Assembly (NCBI GenBank): GCA_038503075.1 | Contig: JBCAML010000002.1 | Span: 62,001-126,000, forward strand | DNA from: Gyromitra esculenta | Taxonomy: Eukaryota; Ascomycota; Pezizomycetes; Pezizales; Discinaceae | DNA length: 64,000 nucleotides | Direction of reading: 5' to 3' | The notes under the pieces: model-generated | What the model was told of the DNA's origin: nothing | What the model saw: the letters and a program-made list of their open reading frames with translations, nothing else | Databases searched by the model: none | In this document: positions 48,546 through 61,425 of the stretch, piece after piece | Position numbering within the stretch: position 1 is the stretch's first letter | How the letters are laid out: the number at the start of each line of letters is the position of its first letter | Translations under genes and position numbers: made by a program

Positions 48546-50385
48546 CCACTATGAGCAATAAATGGGCTTTACTAAGCTACGATAATCACACACACCCTTC
48601 ATTCATAATGTTGACGGTTAAAATGATGCGCAGATCCTTGTCCCGTTACCAAGCAGCGCCAGTGTTCCCACGATTATTAATAGATACCCATCGCTTTACT
48701 CAATCGACTGAAAATAAATAAAAATAATACATTTCTATTGGCAGCCCTTATTTAAATTTTTCCCTTTCTCGGAACTGTGTTCTGACTCCGAGCCACCGGG
48801 GGTGTGCGCAGCCAAAAGATCGCCTTTTTTGGATTGGGACTGTGGTGCTGTATCGAGCTTGAGGGATGCATTCCCGCGGCGCTGGAAAGCTAAAATATCC
48901 TGTGCTTCGCATACCCGGGTAAGGCATGTACTCACTGCTATTACGAAGCAACGCTTACTCGTGCGGTTGCAGTGCCGTCGTGGATCTTTACGCCGTTATT
49001 TACGGCGATCTATTCAGGTGTCTATCCACGACTTCGAAGGATAATTTGCGGCAGTCGTACCGGTACCTGCTCCCTGCGGAGAACCCAGTACTACCTTTAT
49101 GTACCGATGCATGTACTTATGGTCCACGCACTCTACACCTCTTCGCGAACCGATCTGGAGGGGAGCACATAGCAACGGATGTGCTCGGCCACCCCCCATT
49201 CTTGAACTGCCCACGTTTTTCTCTCTTTGCTGCAGGACATACATCGCATTTCATGTGACCAATGCTCACCGGATACCTAGCCCACTTACTCAGGGCGAAT
49301 CGGTAGAGTGCCCTAACTCTGCGAAGGGGAGAAAATTTTGTTTCTAGTCCAGGTTCGAGTTAGATTGAGCTAAATACATAACCTATCCATCGAGCTGCAC
49401 CCAGCCTTGTTGAACCACTAACCCACCGCCTTGATGCACCAAACATGTTGGAATAGGCGCGACACCAACATGGCGCATCCATTTTTTTTTTCTTTCACGG
49501 TTGCTGGTATGCCAACAAGCACATAACTCGGACTGAACACCATCCGTTCTGCGTACGAGCCAGATGGGCCTTTATGTATGGGGAGCCATCTGCACCTTTC
49601 TACATACCTCATGGACCGGCACCCCCCAGCATCTACCCAAAAAAGCCACTCTGCATAACAGCCCTTCACGCCAAAGACCAGGATTGGAATGTAGAGTAGA
49701 GGGGGGGAGTTTTAACGCGAATAGGCCCACGTGTAGGAAATTAGATTTTCTACTCCTCTCTAGAACTGGCTTTCTAGACGTCGTCGTCATGAACCCTAAC
49801 CCGGATTAATAGGTTTCTTTTTCTTTCTTCTTTCCCCTTCTTCTCCTTTTCTCTTCCCCCTATTGCGGAGATTAAAGGGCCAGGGGGTCACATACGGAAA
49901 TCGGGCTAATCTGATGGTCGGATAGTGAGGAGCCGATGAGAGAGAGAGAGATGCCGAGGCAGCCAAGCGGGCCTACGGGTGTGTTCTAGAACCACGATAC
50001 TCTACGGGCGTGGCTACGTAGGGTATTAATTGTAGATCTTGTGGGTCTTAATCTCGGTGTGGGCTCTGGTTGTGAGGGAGATCTGCAGAGTGTATGAAAT
50101 TTAAAGTCGTGGATCCCTCGAGTTTGGAGCTCGAGTTATGGATTGCAATGTCCGTTGCTTGTTTTCGTCTGCTCTAACTATATGGAATATGGATTTTGGG
50201 CGGTACAGTCTTTGCTATCTTTGCTATCGCTAAAAATATATTTCTCTCATCGCGGCGCTTGCGTCCTGGGTCTTGGAGACCAAGAAATCGCTTCCAGAAT
50301 TCTAATGTTAAGCAACCTGCGAATCCGCAGCGTTTACGTTCCAATTAGTTTCATTAATTCCCAGAGTAACGCTAGCGCGCGGCGC

Positions 50386-50420
50386 ATACATACACACATA
50401 CATACATATACATACACATA
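50386..50420. repeat. (CATA)n microsatellite, interrupted
   Basis: Alternating CATA and CACA units over about 35 bp. Confidence 0.88.
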
Positions 50421-53400
50421 GAGTACATGCAATATGTAGGTACCCCTCTGTGTACCGTATCACCAACCCGGTCCTACATATATGATCGATCCGGTGCGTA
50501 ACACACCCTCATCTTGATCTCGAAACGCGCCCCCAATGATTTGGGGGGGCACTGTGTGAGCTCCTTCAATATGCGGCGAAAGCGGATTACTATCATCCCG
50601 TTTGCTCGGCACCAGGGGTTCAGGAGAGTGTACAGTTGTATTGGCCAACAGGACCCTGCGAGTTTTTGAAGTACCTACCGTGACACAACGGGCTTGATAT
50701 TCAATGGAAAGAAGGAAAAAAAAATATATAAGACAGTTGACTACATATGCGATTTATCTAAATAGTAGTAAAGGTAGAATAAAATTCTACTTTTTTTTTT
50801 TTTTTAAAGAAGGTTTGTCATCACCTAGCTGGTTGTATTGCAATTGTGGTACCTTCGAAAACCCGCAGGGACTTGCGTGTTGGCCGCAATGTAGTGGTAC
50901 TCGGCAGGAAAGGAAGCCGGCGACTCGCGAGGGTGCTTAGTTTGCTGATTCCGAGCGCCGGTTTATATACGCTGATACCTTCTTGCGGCACCAAGCCATG
51001 GCTTGGGATATCCGATATGGTAAGCGTAGGCGATGGGTAGGATGATGTGATTGGGGTGTGGATCAGGTATGCTTGACTTTGCGGCTGTTAGGTTCTCGTG
51101 GCACGCATATTGAAATTGAGATACCTACTTACACTGTGCAATACTGCTGGAGCAGTGAAGCAGCAGTAGTAAAAACAACCGCAATAGAGGCAGCAACGAT
51201 GTCCGTACTAATTCGATCCTATACTTCTAATAATATGCAGGACAGGGTTTGTTTATTGGCCATGGATCAAGCTTTGGCGCCAAGATTTCATCAACCTCAT
51301 GAGCTCAGCCACATTCTCTCTATGAATCATGATCTCAATAAAAGTTTCTCTGTTAACCTGAAAGGCACTCGAGTGATTTCTAATCACGATGCGGGGTTGC
51401 TTGCTCAGCCCTATTCCGCGTCATTTGGGGGGAAAAACTGCTGGGTATCATTTCACGATGGACTCTATAATCGGGTCTATTAAAACTTACAAGACGACTA
51501 AATTGGGGTATGGCTTGGCGTGTTGTGATCAGATTTGTTATAATTAGTTTGTATGATCAGTCAATTGATGCCTAACCTACCGTGAAGTTACCTGCGTCTA
51601 CCTGTGACTGCACGAACTGTCCACTTAGTGATCCTCAAGACTTGAAATGGCTCATAACATCTACGAGAGTTTGTTTCCAAATAGCAAACATAATCAAATA
51701 CCGATAGAACGAAAAACAAAAAGCGAAACTGCTCTAGCAAAACTCACACTTCACAATCAACGTACCAAAAACAACCCAGATCCCACCAGCCCCTACCTCC
51801 AAAGTACTAAAAAAAAAAAAGTATTAGCCGAAAACCATGACGCATTCACAATATGCGAAGCAGATCGATCCCCCATTTAACCGTAAACTCTATTGCCAAC
51901 AACTTGCATACCAAATCACATCAGTCCACGCATATCCTCAGTCGTGAAGCACATTCCTGCTAATGCATATATCAGCCTTGTAAACATGCGGGGGTTAGTA
52001 TCTAATTGGCGCCATGGATGGTGGGCTGGTGGGGGCAAGGCTGATTTCTACACCGGAAGAAACCCAGGTGCCTGAAAGGAGTTGGATTGATCAATCTCTA
52101 ACAAGCATTATACTATACTTGAGTTAATCGGTGAGTAATTGGATCCATGATGGGATATGTGGTATGGCGCTAATCCTGTAACCGTGATTAGTGGGTATTA
52201 GATACAGCATGGGGGGAATTTATTCTGTTGTAGCTTGATATAGGTGCTTTTCGGGTGCTGGCGGTATAGGGGAGTAATCTCGATTTTTGGTCTCTGCTTA
52301 GGTAAACAGTAGGAATATCTAGTTAGAGAGTTAAGGCTGGTGGGTGCACGAGAAATTTCGCTATGTGTATTATGGGAGTAGTTGGTGTTACTTCGTAATT
52401 GGGGGTGGTTCTAGAATGACCCGGAAAATTTGCGTGGCTGTAATTATCAGAGTGATATTTAATGTCGATAAATATCTGTGAAAGGAAAATATTGGGATGT
52501 AGTCATATACGTACATTTTAAACTCCTAGTAATAACCAAGGCACTTAAATTGGATTAATTCAGTTTCTAGCCCAAATTACCACTATTATTATTATGGGTG
52601 AGTTCAACTTCTCGTAGCTAGGTACAAGCTCACCATGTATCAGTGGCAACTACCGGAAGCGGTACGGCTAGTATCACAATATATAGACGTGGTGATCTAG
52701 GATAAATTCCTTAGCTGGAGATAGCAACTTTTTGTTTAGCAATTATATAGGTATCCTTCACATTCTGATTGGTATTAGGTAACAGAATGTAGATAAACAT
52801 GGTAACAAAGTAGAAAATAATAACGAATCAAGGCCAGGAACTAGTTATTCGTGGTAAAAGAAACATATTCTGTATTGGCAGGCTCGGTTCAACAAAAAAA
52901 CAAGATTTCTATTAAATTAGCAATATGGTCTACACAAATTGACAGCATGCGGTTAAGCTAACATGTCAAGAGCTCACTATAGCCATCTCACCTCAATCAT
53001 GCCCAGAGATCTGCTGATCAAGCTTGGAAATCATTTGCCGAAAATATGAAATCTCCTTCTCCTATAGTAATGCTAGTAATAATTCATGCTTGTATGCAGG
53101 TCCCCATTATGGCATTGTAACCGGAAAAACAGCCAAAAGCAGCCAAACCTAGGAGGTAGGTATATTAGGAGGAGAGACACGGCATTTGAATCCTTCTCTT
53201 AGGCCTGGCAGCCGGAGAAAGATATCGTGAAATGGTAGGATCGGCGGAAGAGTACTATTAGGGGTAGGATATTGTTGATAGTTTCAACGCTAGCTAACTT
53301 AGCTGGCATCAAGTTGCTCGCTGCAGCAAGTACCCTGGTAGTAGGTCTACTTGCTGGTGTAGTAAGTATCCCTCATTGCTCTATTTGCCCCCGGATCAAT

Positions 53401-56400
53401 ATCAATTACCACGTGCACTATAGCCCTTACCTGCTAGGCGAATTTTTCAATCACAATTTAGTATCGATTTGAAGCTAATATAACGACTCTGAATGACCTG
53501 ATTCAAATATCAGAGTAGCCCTACCTGTCTCCAGGTCACGTAAGGGTATTGGCTTTATTGAAGAGTCAGCTTCCTTCGAGCTAGAGCTCCCTTGAAACAT
53601 AGTTGATGCCATACTTATAAACTCGTTCCGGGGAATTCCCGTCAGTGGTATTTTATATACCAAAGCGGTAGCAAACGTTGTATACGTAGCCAGATGGTGT
53701 ACGTTGAAAAAGGGTTTCAATGGCCCTGGCAGAGCAGCAATGCACCTCGACCAACCTGACCAACCCATATAGATTCAGGCCTGGACTAGCCTAGGTATGT
53801 ATTAGTGGCCTAGGTTTTTCTGCCTATATTTTCTTCTGCTCCAGAAGGAACTAGATCCAAGTCATCATCTAGCTAGAGAGATTATCAGTTATCTTGGCTG
53901 AAGCTCCATAGCACCTTCCCGCAAAAACATACGGACCACATCAATCACATCACCCCAAGCTCTTTCTTATATGGCCCATGCTAGGCCACCACATAACGCC
54001 TCACATTTCCTAGACCAGCCCGTAAATAACAAGCCCCATCTCGCCAATGTAGAGCACCCCTATTGAAGCCCATGTGGTGGGCACTAATTTAGCAACTGAC
54101 ATCCACTCTTCTGAGTACATCATTCAGACGTGTCTCTCGATCAAGTGTCACTCGTTGTCGAATATCCACAGAACGATGTTCGAACATAGCCCCTAGATAG
54201 TTTTACTGTGTTACATATGTCGAACTCCCTCCGAAATCTTTTTGTTCACAGTATCCTAGTTATCACCTATCCGACAACCTACTAATTATCCACCACGCCT
54301 TCTTCCTCTGTACTGCTCGTCCCTTGTCCTCCTTTTTTCCTACCGGCCTTATCTCACTCACAGTTCCCTATCCCTAAACATCCTCTCGATAGCCCCCCCA
54401 CCCACATTAACCCCCATTCTTTGTCCTCCCGTATGGTAACTATGGAGGTGGATTAAAAAGCTACACTGTTTAAAGGAGGGTACTGGAGAAAAGGCGGCGA
54501 GTGATACCCTGCTCAGGGATAAGGCCGCAATGCCCGATAAACGGCTATTATAAAAAAATCTGAACCCAGGGATCCGGTACGAACCAAATCGTCTCTCTAT
54601 CTTCCACCCCCTAAGTTCTAGTTTTTTCAACTCTTCTACTAGCAACACCAGCTTTCTCTCTACTTCCATCGCCTCCTTTTTTCTGCAGCGTTCGTGCGAT
54701 ATTCAAGGCACCCAGCTCCGTTTGCGCAACTTCTTGCGTCCCGAAAAAGCGCCACTTTCAAATCTTCATCAGACTTCCCCTGCTTTCAGGCACTACCGTC
54801 CGCAACAAGGCACCAAATTCAGCCTCATAAACAAACGAGATTCGGAATTCAAAATTCTCACGCTCAATAATGCCACCTCTTCCTGATCATCCTTTCCCCA
54901 GTATGGGGAAAGAATATCCGCAATCCAAATAGACCTCGGAAAGCTTCCCAGGAATTTTCAACGCTCGATACGTATTCATCCCAGTTACTAATCAGTCATC
55001 TATAACCGAAGCTGTAGAGGTTCATCCATTGCGTGTGTCATAAACAGAAGGTTTGATGGGGGCGAAGATGTTTATGGTGTTGAACAGGAGTGCTGTTGGT
55101 TAGAGTCCTTAGCTACAGGACCTGGACGTTACACGCAAAGGGCTTCGAAGACCTGTGCCCTCCTCAGACTTTGCCGACAGCTGCATGTAGTTGCGCAGGG
55201 ATGAAGGATAGAAGTATATTAAATTCACCCACAACACCTCAGTCCTCTACTGATGCTCTCGATTACTAGTTAGCATAGGAATTTTTTGCTAGTACTCGAC
55301 GTTTTCGAGGTTTGTAGAACACGCTTATCAAGGCAAGATTATCTTGAAGCAGCTAGTTGGACATTAACTTTAATACTCAAAAAAAACTAGCTAAACTCAT
55401 TACGTAATTCTAGAAATTAGAGCAGGCAGGAATGACTGCAGCAAACATTTCAGGTCCCTACAGCTAGATACTTTCTACGGACATACAAGAATGGGCGGGG
55501 GTTAAGGATTGTTGCAATATATATTATCACAGCGCTTCCTTCGTGATTAGCCTGGGCATGATTTCTATGGAGGGACAGGCAAAAGAAAATCACAATCATG
55601 GCCGAAATAAGAAATGATCAACCATCTCGAAGTTGAATACTATCGAGTGACAGCTTATGATTTGGACCGATTGCCGGTTCCGGCATACGGACTTCTATCC
55701 GATATCCTTCCGTCCTCTTAGCGAAAGAAATAATCAATCGTGTTACCCAGAGATTTGTTTAATTATCAGTGGGGGGCTATTTCGAGATTTAGATACATGT
55801 AGTTATAATTATAGTGCGATTGTGACTATACGTAAGGCGGAAATACTGTTGGCAAGGGCTATGGGGAACTCAAGCACATTGCAAACTTAAGTAAGTCGTT
55901 CGCTATTATATTACTTATTCTATGGAGATGCTAAGAATAAATATCCTAATACAATAGGCCCGAGAAAGCTAGACACGGGCACATATGGCAAAACTTGCCC
56001 CCGCCTACCATCCTCCGGCCTCACGAGATAAGAGTGTTACCCAGTATCGTATATGTATGTCGTTTTCGTTATAAATTTAGGTTAGCTAAAACCATGTTTG
56101 ATTGTGTTGAAATCTATATCAACATTACATACTGGAAATCATAACTCAGTCTGCAGTTTGTAGAAAAAACGTGCAGTTTCCCCTTTTGACTGGGACGGCA
56201 GTTCCCCTATTTGTTCAATGTCCAGCGCCCTATCTGCCTGCCTATTAGCCACCAGCCCCCCTTTGCATAACATGTTAGCATATAAGATTCTCAGATTAAG
56301 GTGTTTTCGCTCGGCGCTCCTCCATGATATTAGAGCCTACTAACACGATAATAACATGGTAATAAATGCCAAACTACTATAAGATTAGCGATTTTAACAA

Positions 56401-56814
56401 AAACTTACACGGCAGATTCGATTAGGGTAGCCGAGTGATTACGTCTAATAGAGTAAACAATCGGGACTAGTTGTGTTGCGAATAGAAGTTCAGGCACATA
56501 CACACTCACCAGTCAGATCTCTCTGTTTTCTCCGTTTCTTTTGTTGTACCTGGTTTCGTCAAATAAAAATACATATACAGAAGTGCCGAGACAATCCTCT
56601 ATAATCGAACGTCCTCACATTGGCATATGTTCATGACTTGTCTCATGGCAGATTGTCGTTTAATCTAGAATTCGTGCATACAATAGCGCCTTTCCGAATA
56701 CTTTGTCGTTTAAATCATCTATGCTATTCGTCAATATGCAATAGGTATGAGAGGGCATGCAAGCATCAGCGTTACTCCAGGAAAGGAGAGCCGGACCATG
56801 CCTCTTGCCTGTTG

Positions 56815-56885
56815 TGATTTTTGACTCGCTCTTATCTGCCACATCGACGGATTAATTGGTTAACTTACACTTGCATGTTCCTCTT
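56815..56885. repeat. Diverged copy of the 61.3-kb element interior
   Basis: This stretch aligns to 61344-61400: both begin GATTTTTGA(C/T)TCGCTCT and end AACT(T/C)(A/G)CACTTGCATGT. Most differences are C/T or G/A transitions, the pattern left by repeat-induced point mutation. The outer terminal repeats are too altered to delimit the copy. Confidence 0.7.
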
Positions 56886-58300
56886 GCCCAAGTTCACTTC
56901 AGGCTGTAGCAGCGTCCCTAACAGTTAGCGGGTTTCAACTATTTCGGCAACGAAGCCTAGTGGGGGCTACATATACCTAGCCACGTTGTGTTATCACTGA
57001 GTAGAACAATAATCTGTGGGGTGGTTCCGCAAGTAATTTTCATTGGTTCCTTGTTGGTCTTCTTTTAAACAGCCTACCGGGGTTTGACTAGCCAGCGATG
57101 AACTTTGAAGCTACTGATTCAGACCAGTCGTTCGGTAGGCCTTCTAGATACATATCGCGATTATATTATTTAGAGCAAGTCCAGAGCGTTGGACTCTATT
57201 GATATTTCGGTAAATTTGGGTTTGGATATGATGGTAGCCCAGACAAAACGGTCCAAAAAGCATTTGTGCGAAGCATAGATCTAGAAGGCATATCGATAAT
57301 CCCCGCCTTGCATATGAGATGACTAATCTATTCCAAAATAGAATGCGTGCAGCGAGAGTTTGATAGACATCTAGAAAAAGGCAGTTCCGAAAGAGCGCCT
57401 TAATGCAACAGACAGCATATGATCTGACATGGAAATTTTGAGCTCTCACAAAAACTCAGACTAGCTTTCGGATACCTTGGATCGTTTTTTTTTGTATTCA
57501 CGTAGATTAGTCGCAAAATTTCTTCAAGTTTCTGCAAGAGAATTTGCATGCATGAAAAAACCCTCCCAGCGTGAAACTAGTCCAGGAAATAAAACAGTTT
57601 CTCGGAGTTTTTCTTTTTGGCACCTTTGAGACACGAACCTCTATCCATGGAAATCTGCGCCTAGGCCTGTCTTATATAAAGGCTTCGAGTAAATTCGGGG
57701 AAACACGGCGAGAGGTAACCTATAGTATCGCGCGTAACTTGCACATCATCCACCCAAGAGAGCTCAACCATCCTTTGAGGATTGCGAGCTATTGTGAGGG
57801 CAACAGCACTTTTCTGCGACAAAGGTAGCTAGAGAGAAAGTGATGCAGAATTAGTGTACCCCGCTCTATTTGCAAGTCGAAGAGATCTGCAGTCGGCCTT
57901 GAATCCATAAGAGTCTTGGAAACGCCCATGATATAGAATCCTAGCATTGTCGTGCATACTAACTACACCCACAGACTCTATTTCATGAAAATTCTGCAGA
58001 GGCTTGCATTGCGATATGGACTTTATAGAGTATTTATGTATAATAGGATCTCGATTTCCGGTATTTGTTCCAACTGAATCTTGCCAAGAGTTGGCCAGCC
58101 GAAATCTCACGTCATTGGACGTTGACTGACGGCTTCGAAGATACTCATAAACCTTAGATCCCCATGTATGGCGATCGAGTATCGAGAAAAGCGATGATAT
58201 AGTCTTCTTACAGTCTATCTATCTCGAATTTGAAGAGAGCTGTGAGGTGTCGTCAGTTGCAAAACATATGACCTTTCGAGGTGGTACCCTTGGAGGTGTC

Positions 58301-59440
58301 TGAAAATGCGGGGTACCTAAATAGCACATGCATATGCACACGATTTGAGTAATACCACCAAAGCCCATATGCATGATGGAGAGCTTGACTCAATATTATT
58401 TCGCTTGCCTAGGTTAAGCGTTCGATCTAGACTTGGAAGGGATACCATGAGCTTTTGTTGGTGTCTTAAATCTAAATTCCCAGCGCAGGCACAAGTGCCA
58501 CTAAGTATGGGACGGAGAATTGCTCCCGGCTCCCGCATATACCCACCTATTTTAATCGTCTCGGTCTCCAATCACCCAAGGCAACAACACCATATATACT
58601 CAGCACGCACAGACCTTGAAACCAAAATGTTTCATCTTCAATATCTTGTACACAGGCGCACCTTGTTAGTTTCGAAAAACATGTCAATTGAGGTCAAGGC
58701 TCCCTCCAAATTCTGGAAAAAAGCGGGGTAGAGTTTTCAGCTTAACTCGGTAAGGAAAAGCTGGCTTTAAAGGGCTAGCCCGTCCTGCTATATAATGAGT
58801 TTATTATTGCTTTTTGGCAAACATCATTTTCCGAGACACCAACTGAAATGCATCGTCAGTAGTCACGATACCTTTTTCTTCTAGATGCTTACCCAGGGCT
58901 CAGCGACAAGTTGGTTAAGCTGCATATTGTACCCCGCTTCTATTTCTCTTATACGGCAACCACCTTCGCGAGTGGACGAGTTGAGCGAACGTCCAGACAT
59001 ATTTTCGTTTGTAAAACTTTTGCTAGGTAGTAGACGTCGAGGCCGCGAGAGCCTTTAAAAAAAATAAAAAAGCGGGGAGAGTCACGATGCTATTATTTTA
59101 TTGCCTCAGGTGATGGTGTGAGAAATTAAATTAAATAATTTGATCCTCGCCTAGGCCGCCGGCGGAGGCCCAGTCAGCATTTGCTACCGGTCGTTGATGT
59201 TAGCTAGGCTTAAGCTTACTTGATGTTAAAAAAAGAAAAAAGCGGGGTACCAACCGCGATATTGTCATTTTCAGAATGACTGTCGATTTTAGGTCGAGGT
59301 TAAAGAAGGACGAATTAATACATGTTGCAGCGTTGATATGTGAGTACAAGCTACAATTGTCTCACTTTTCGCTGCCTGGAATGGCAAAGGAAAAGTGGTT
59401 TCTTGCTTTTTGGTACCCTTTTTAAGACACCAACAAGAGC
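58301..59440. repeat. Degenerate Tc1-like repeat cluster
   Basis: The decamer GCGGGGTA, usually preceded by a run of A, recurs at 58308-58315, 58723-58730 and 59242-59249, with a variant (AGCGGGGAGA) at 59071-59080. The motif AGACACCAAC occurs at 58835-58844 and 59425-59434, each about 25 bp after TTGCTTTTTGG, and in reverse orientation at about 58457-58466. These shared motifs in both orientations suggest several overlapping, decayed copies of one element family next to the transposase fragment at 59754. Confidence 0.55.
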
Positions 59441-59753
59441 CTGGCATGAGTCCAGGTCACTTTCAAATAGGCTTCAAACTAGGTATAGTGGATGCATATG
59501 AGATAATGGCTAAATCATCTAACTTTGCTTTTTCAATACAGCCTCAATTAACGGCTGCTTCGACCTTGGGGAAAAATATGATAATAAAGGGCAAGGACAC
59601 TGGCTCCCAAGTATTTATATACCACCAACATCGTACTCGCGGACCAGCGTGTATTCTAGTTCTGAGCTTAATTAGACATCCGTTTGTGTGATCCACCTGT
59701 GCACGGTCCTTCCAGAAACCCCCTCAGTTTTTAGTTGAACCTTCACCTTCACC

Positions 59754-60247
59754 ATGAGATTCATCACCGTTAAGACAGCCAAGAAGCCGTACAAGATGCG
59801 AAAGCTGTTAACGGACGACCAGCGAGAATTTATCAGGACCTCTCTAGAAGCAGGCCTCCTCCCGGAAAAGATTGCTCCCACGGTGCCTTGTGCCTATATA
59901 ACGGTCAGACGGATACAGCGGAACATATGTTTGTTCGGTAAAACAACAGCACCACGATCATTAAAACAAGGGAGACCCCGAACACTGAACGATGAGATGC
60001 TTGGGGTGAGAACCCCTTCAGCCCTTATCTCACCAAAACCCGTTATGCTGATACAGACTAGGGTTTGAGAAATTTCTTAGAGGAGAAACCCACAGCCTGC
60101 TTAGTCGAAATGAGGAGCTTCCTATATAACGAATACAATGTTCGTGTCTGTAACTCTACAGTATCTCGGGTATTATCGGAACAAAAGTGGGCAAAAAAAA
60201 AGGTGAGTCTATGGTGTGTTGAGCAAACGTCTTGGGTGGTATGCTGA
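59754..60247 (+). pseudogene. Tc1-like transposase fragment, DNA-binding part only
   Basis: Two helix-turn-helix segments of a Tc1-like transposase are readable. The first is LLTDDQREFIRTSLEAGLLP...ITVRRIQRN followed by the GRPRTLNDEM linker. The second is FLEEKPTACLVEMRSFLYNE...STVSRVLSEQKWAKKK. The two lie in different frames but join in phase if a 56-nt GT-AG segment (60006-60061, GTGAGA donor, TGCTGAT branch, ACTAG acceptor) is an intron. That gives about 145 aa ending at 60247. A second donor-like GTGAGT follows WAKKK at 60203. The catalytic DDE domain that should follow is absent, so this cannot move on its own. It is either a truncated relic or a retained DNA-binding fragment. Confidence 0.75.
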
Positions 60248-61289
60248 CGAATCCAAAAAGCTCATATGGGCAAGGAATAAGTGAGGGTGTACATGTACAT
60301 GTACGTATGCATGTGGTGGCTCAACCTCCCCTTAGTGCAACGACTGGTGCGCACAGCATGTTTCAAGATGAAGAAAGAAAGAAAAAACCGGCAAGTTCAA
60401 TTTGGCGTGCCCTCAACTAGAGGAACGCCTGGAACTTTGTGCAATTCAAAGACGAATTTCAGCCTAGTTATTTTTTTTCCGAGGAAGCATTCATGTGCAT
60501 ATCATGTTGCCATACATAGGTGGCTTGAACCTTCCTCATGTGCATACTAGTGGATGCGTGAAGCGGTCGCATGTAATTAGCTGTAGCCTACCTACTACAT
60601 TTCAAAATTGAATATGCATCAGATAATGCTTAATAAAAAAGCTAGGGATTTGACCCAGGACAATAAGAGCCATCAGAGTGAGGTTGTGCTACTACAGGGA
60701 ATGGTATGCGTGGATTACTGTGTAATACAGCTGGGTCTAAAGGTAAGCTCTACTTTACTAGCTTCCTGTTAATGCGATCCTACTCTAACCTTCTATGCCC
60801 ACATCCCGAGAACCGTTTGTTTCATCCCTGATTTGTCACAGAAGGTAGACTACGTAAACCGGATGCGAACCCTGGTGCTTTCTACAGGAGCATAGTCTCA
60901 GGTGACAAATAGTACTTACCATCGTTGTAGTAGAAGCCTTAGCCTTGAGCCTAGCATTTATTACTATTCCGTTTTAGACCCCTGTTCGTCGCACTAGATA
61001 AATTCGAGCCACACTAGTGTGGCATTGTGGCTGTGGCATCATGAAAACTGTCTTGCGGGTACTTCCTACCAAAACGATCATCCGAATACCAAACGTACCG
61101 TGAACTACACAGATAAATAGCAAGGTCTCGAATTCAGTGACCAAAGGGGTTGTGAAACATAGATATGGATCAAATTTTGGCAGCTATCAAAAACTACGCG
61201 AACATGTTAGAAATTATGTGATATTCGGTGAAATCTCGTCTCATATGAATGATCGAGTGAGAAAAGATGTTTGAGTCGATTGATGCAGG

Positions 61290-61425
61290 TACTCGAGGTA
61301 GGCATGAAGAGCCTGAGCACAATTTTTGCTGGTAGCGATTTTTGATTCGCTCTCACTAGCACATTAACGGATTGGCTGGTCAACTCGCACTTGCATGTCT
61401 AGGCTCTTCATGCCTACCCCGAGTA
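61290..61425. mobile_element. Miniature inverted-repeat element, about 132 bp, TA-flanked
   Basis: Arms 61290-61314 and 61401-61425 are 25-bp inverted repeats with a single A/G mismatch (GGTAGGCATGAAGAGCCT within each). Both ends start with TA, which fits a TA target duplication. The interior of 86 bp is non-coding. A diverged relative of its right half lies at 56815-56885, so this is a member of a dispersed family. Confidence 0.8.

Larger units (their letters stand above)
46632..59753. other. Large gene-poor interval with microsatellites and repeat relics
   Basis: From 46.6 to about 48 kb the DNA is GC-richer and likely serves as promoter or 5' leader of the preceding minus-strand gene (pyrimidine tracts near 47490-47560). 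It generates many spurious overlapping frames. Beyond that, frames are short and without motifs. Repeats listed separately are an ACTC array, a CATA array, a diverged copy of the 61.3-kb element at 56815-56885, and Tc1-like relics from 58.3 kb. A frame at 51058-51483 (141 codons) shows nothing recognisable. No RNA gene was seen. Confidence 0.5.

Noticed and set aside
51058..51483. 141-codon plus-strand frame
   Set aside because: No domain, signal peptide or coding-like pattern in an AT-rich gene-poor block.
60831..60910. 80-bp inverted repeat considered as an RNA gene or MITE
   Set aside because: Only about 9 bp of the arms pair well, no TA duplication or cloverleaf is present, and the interior shows no conserved RNA motif.
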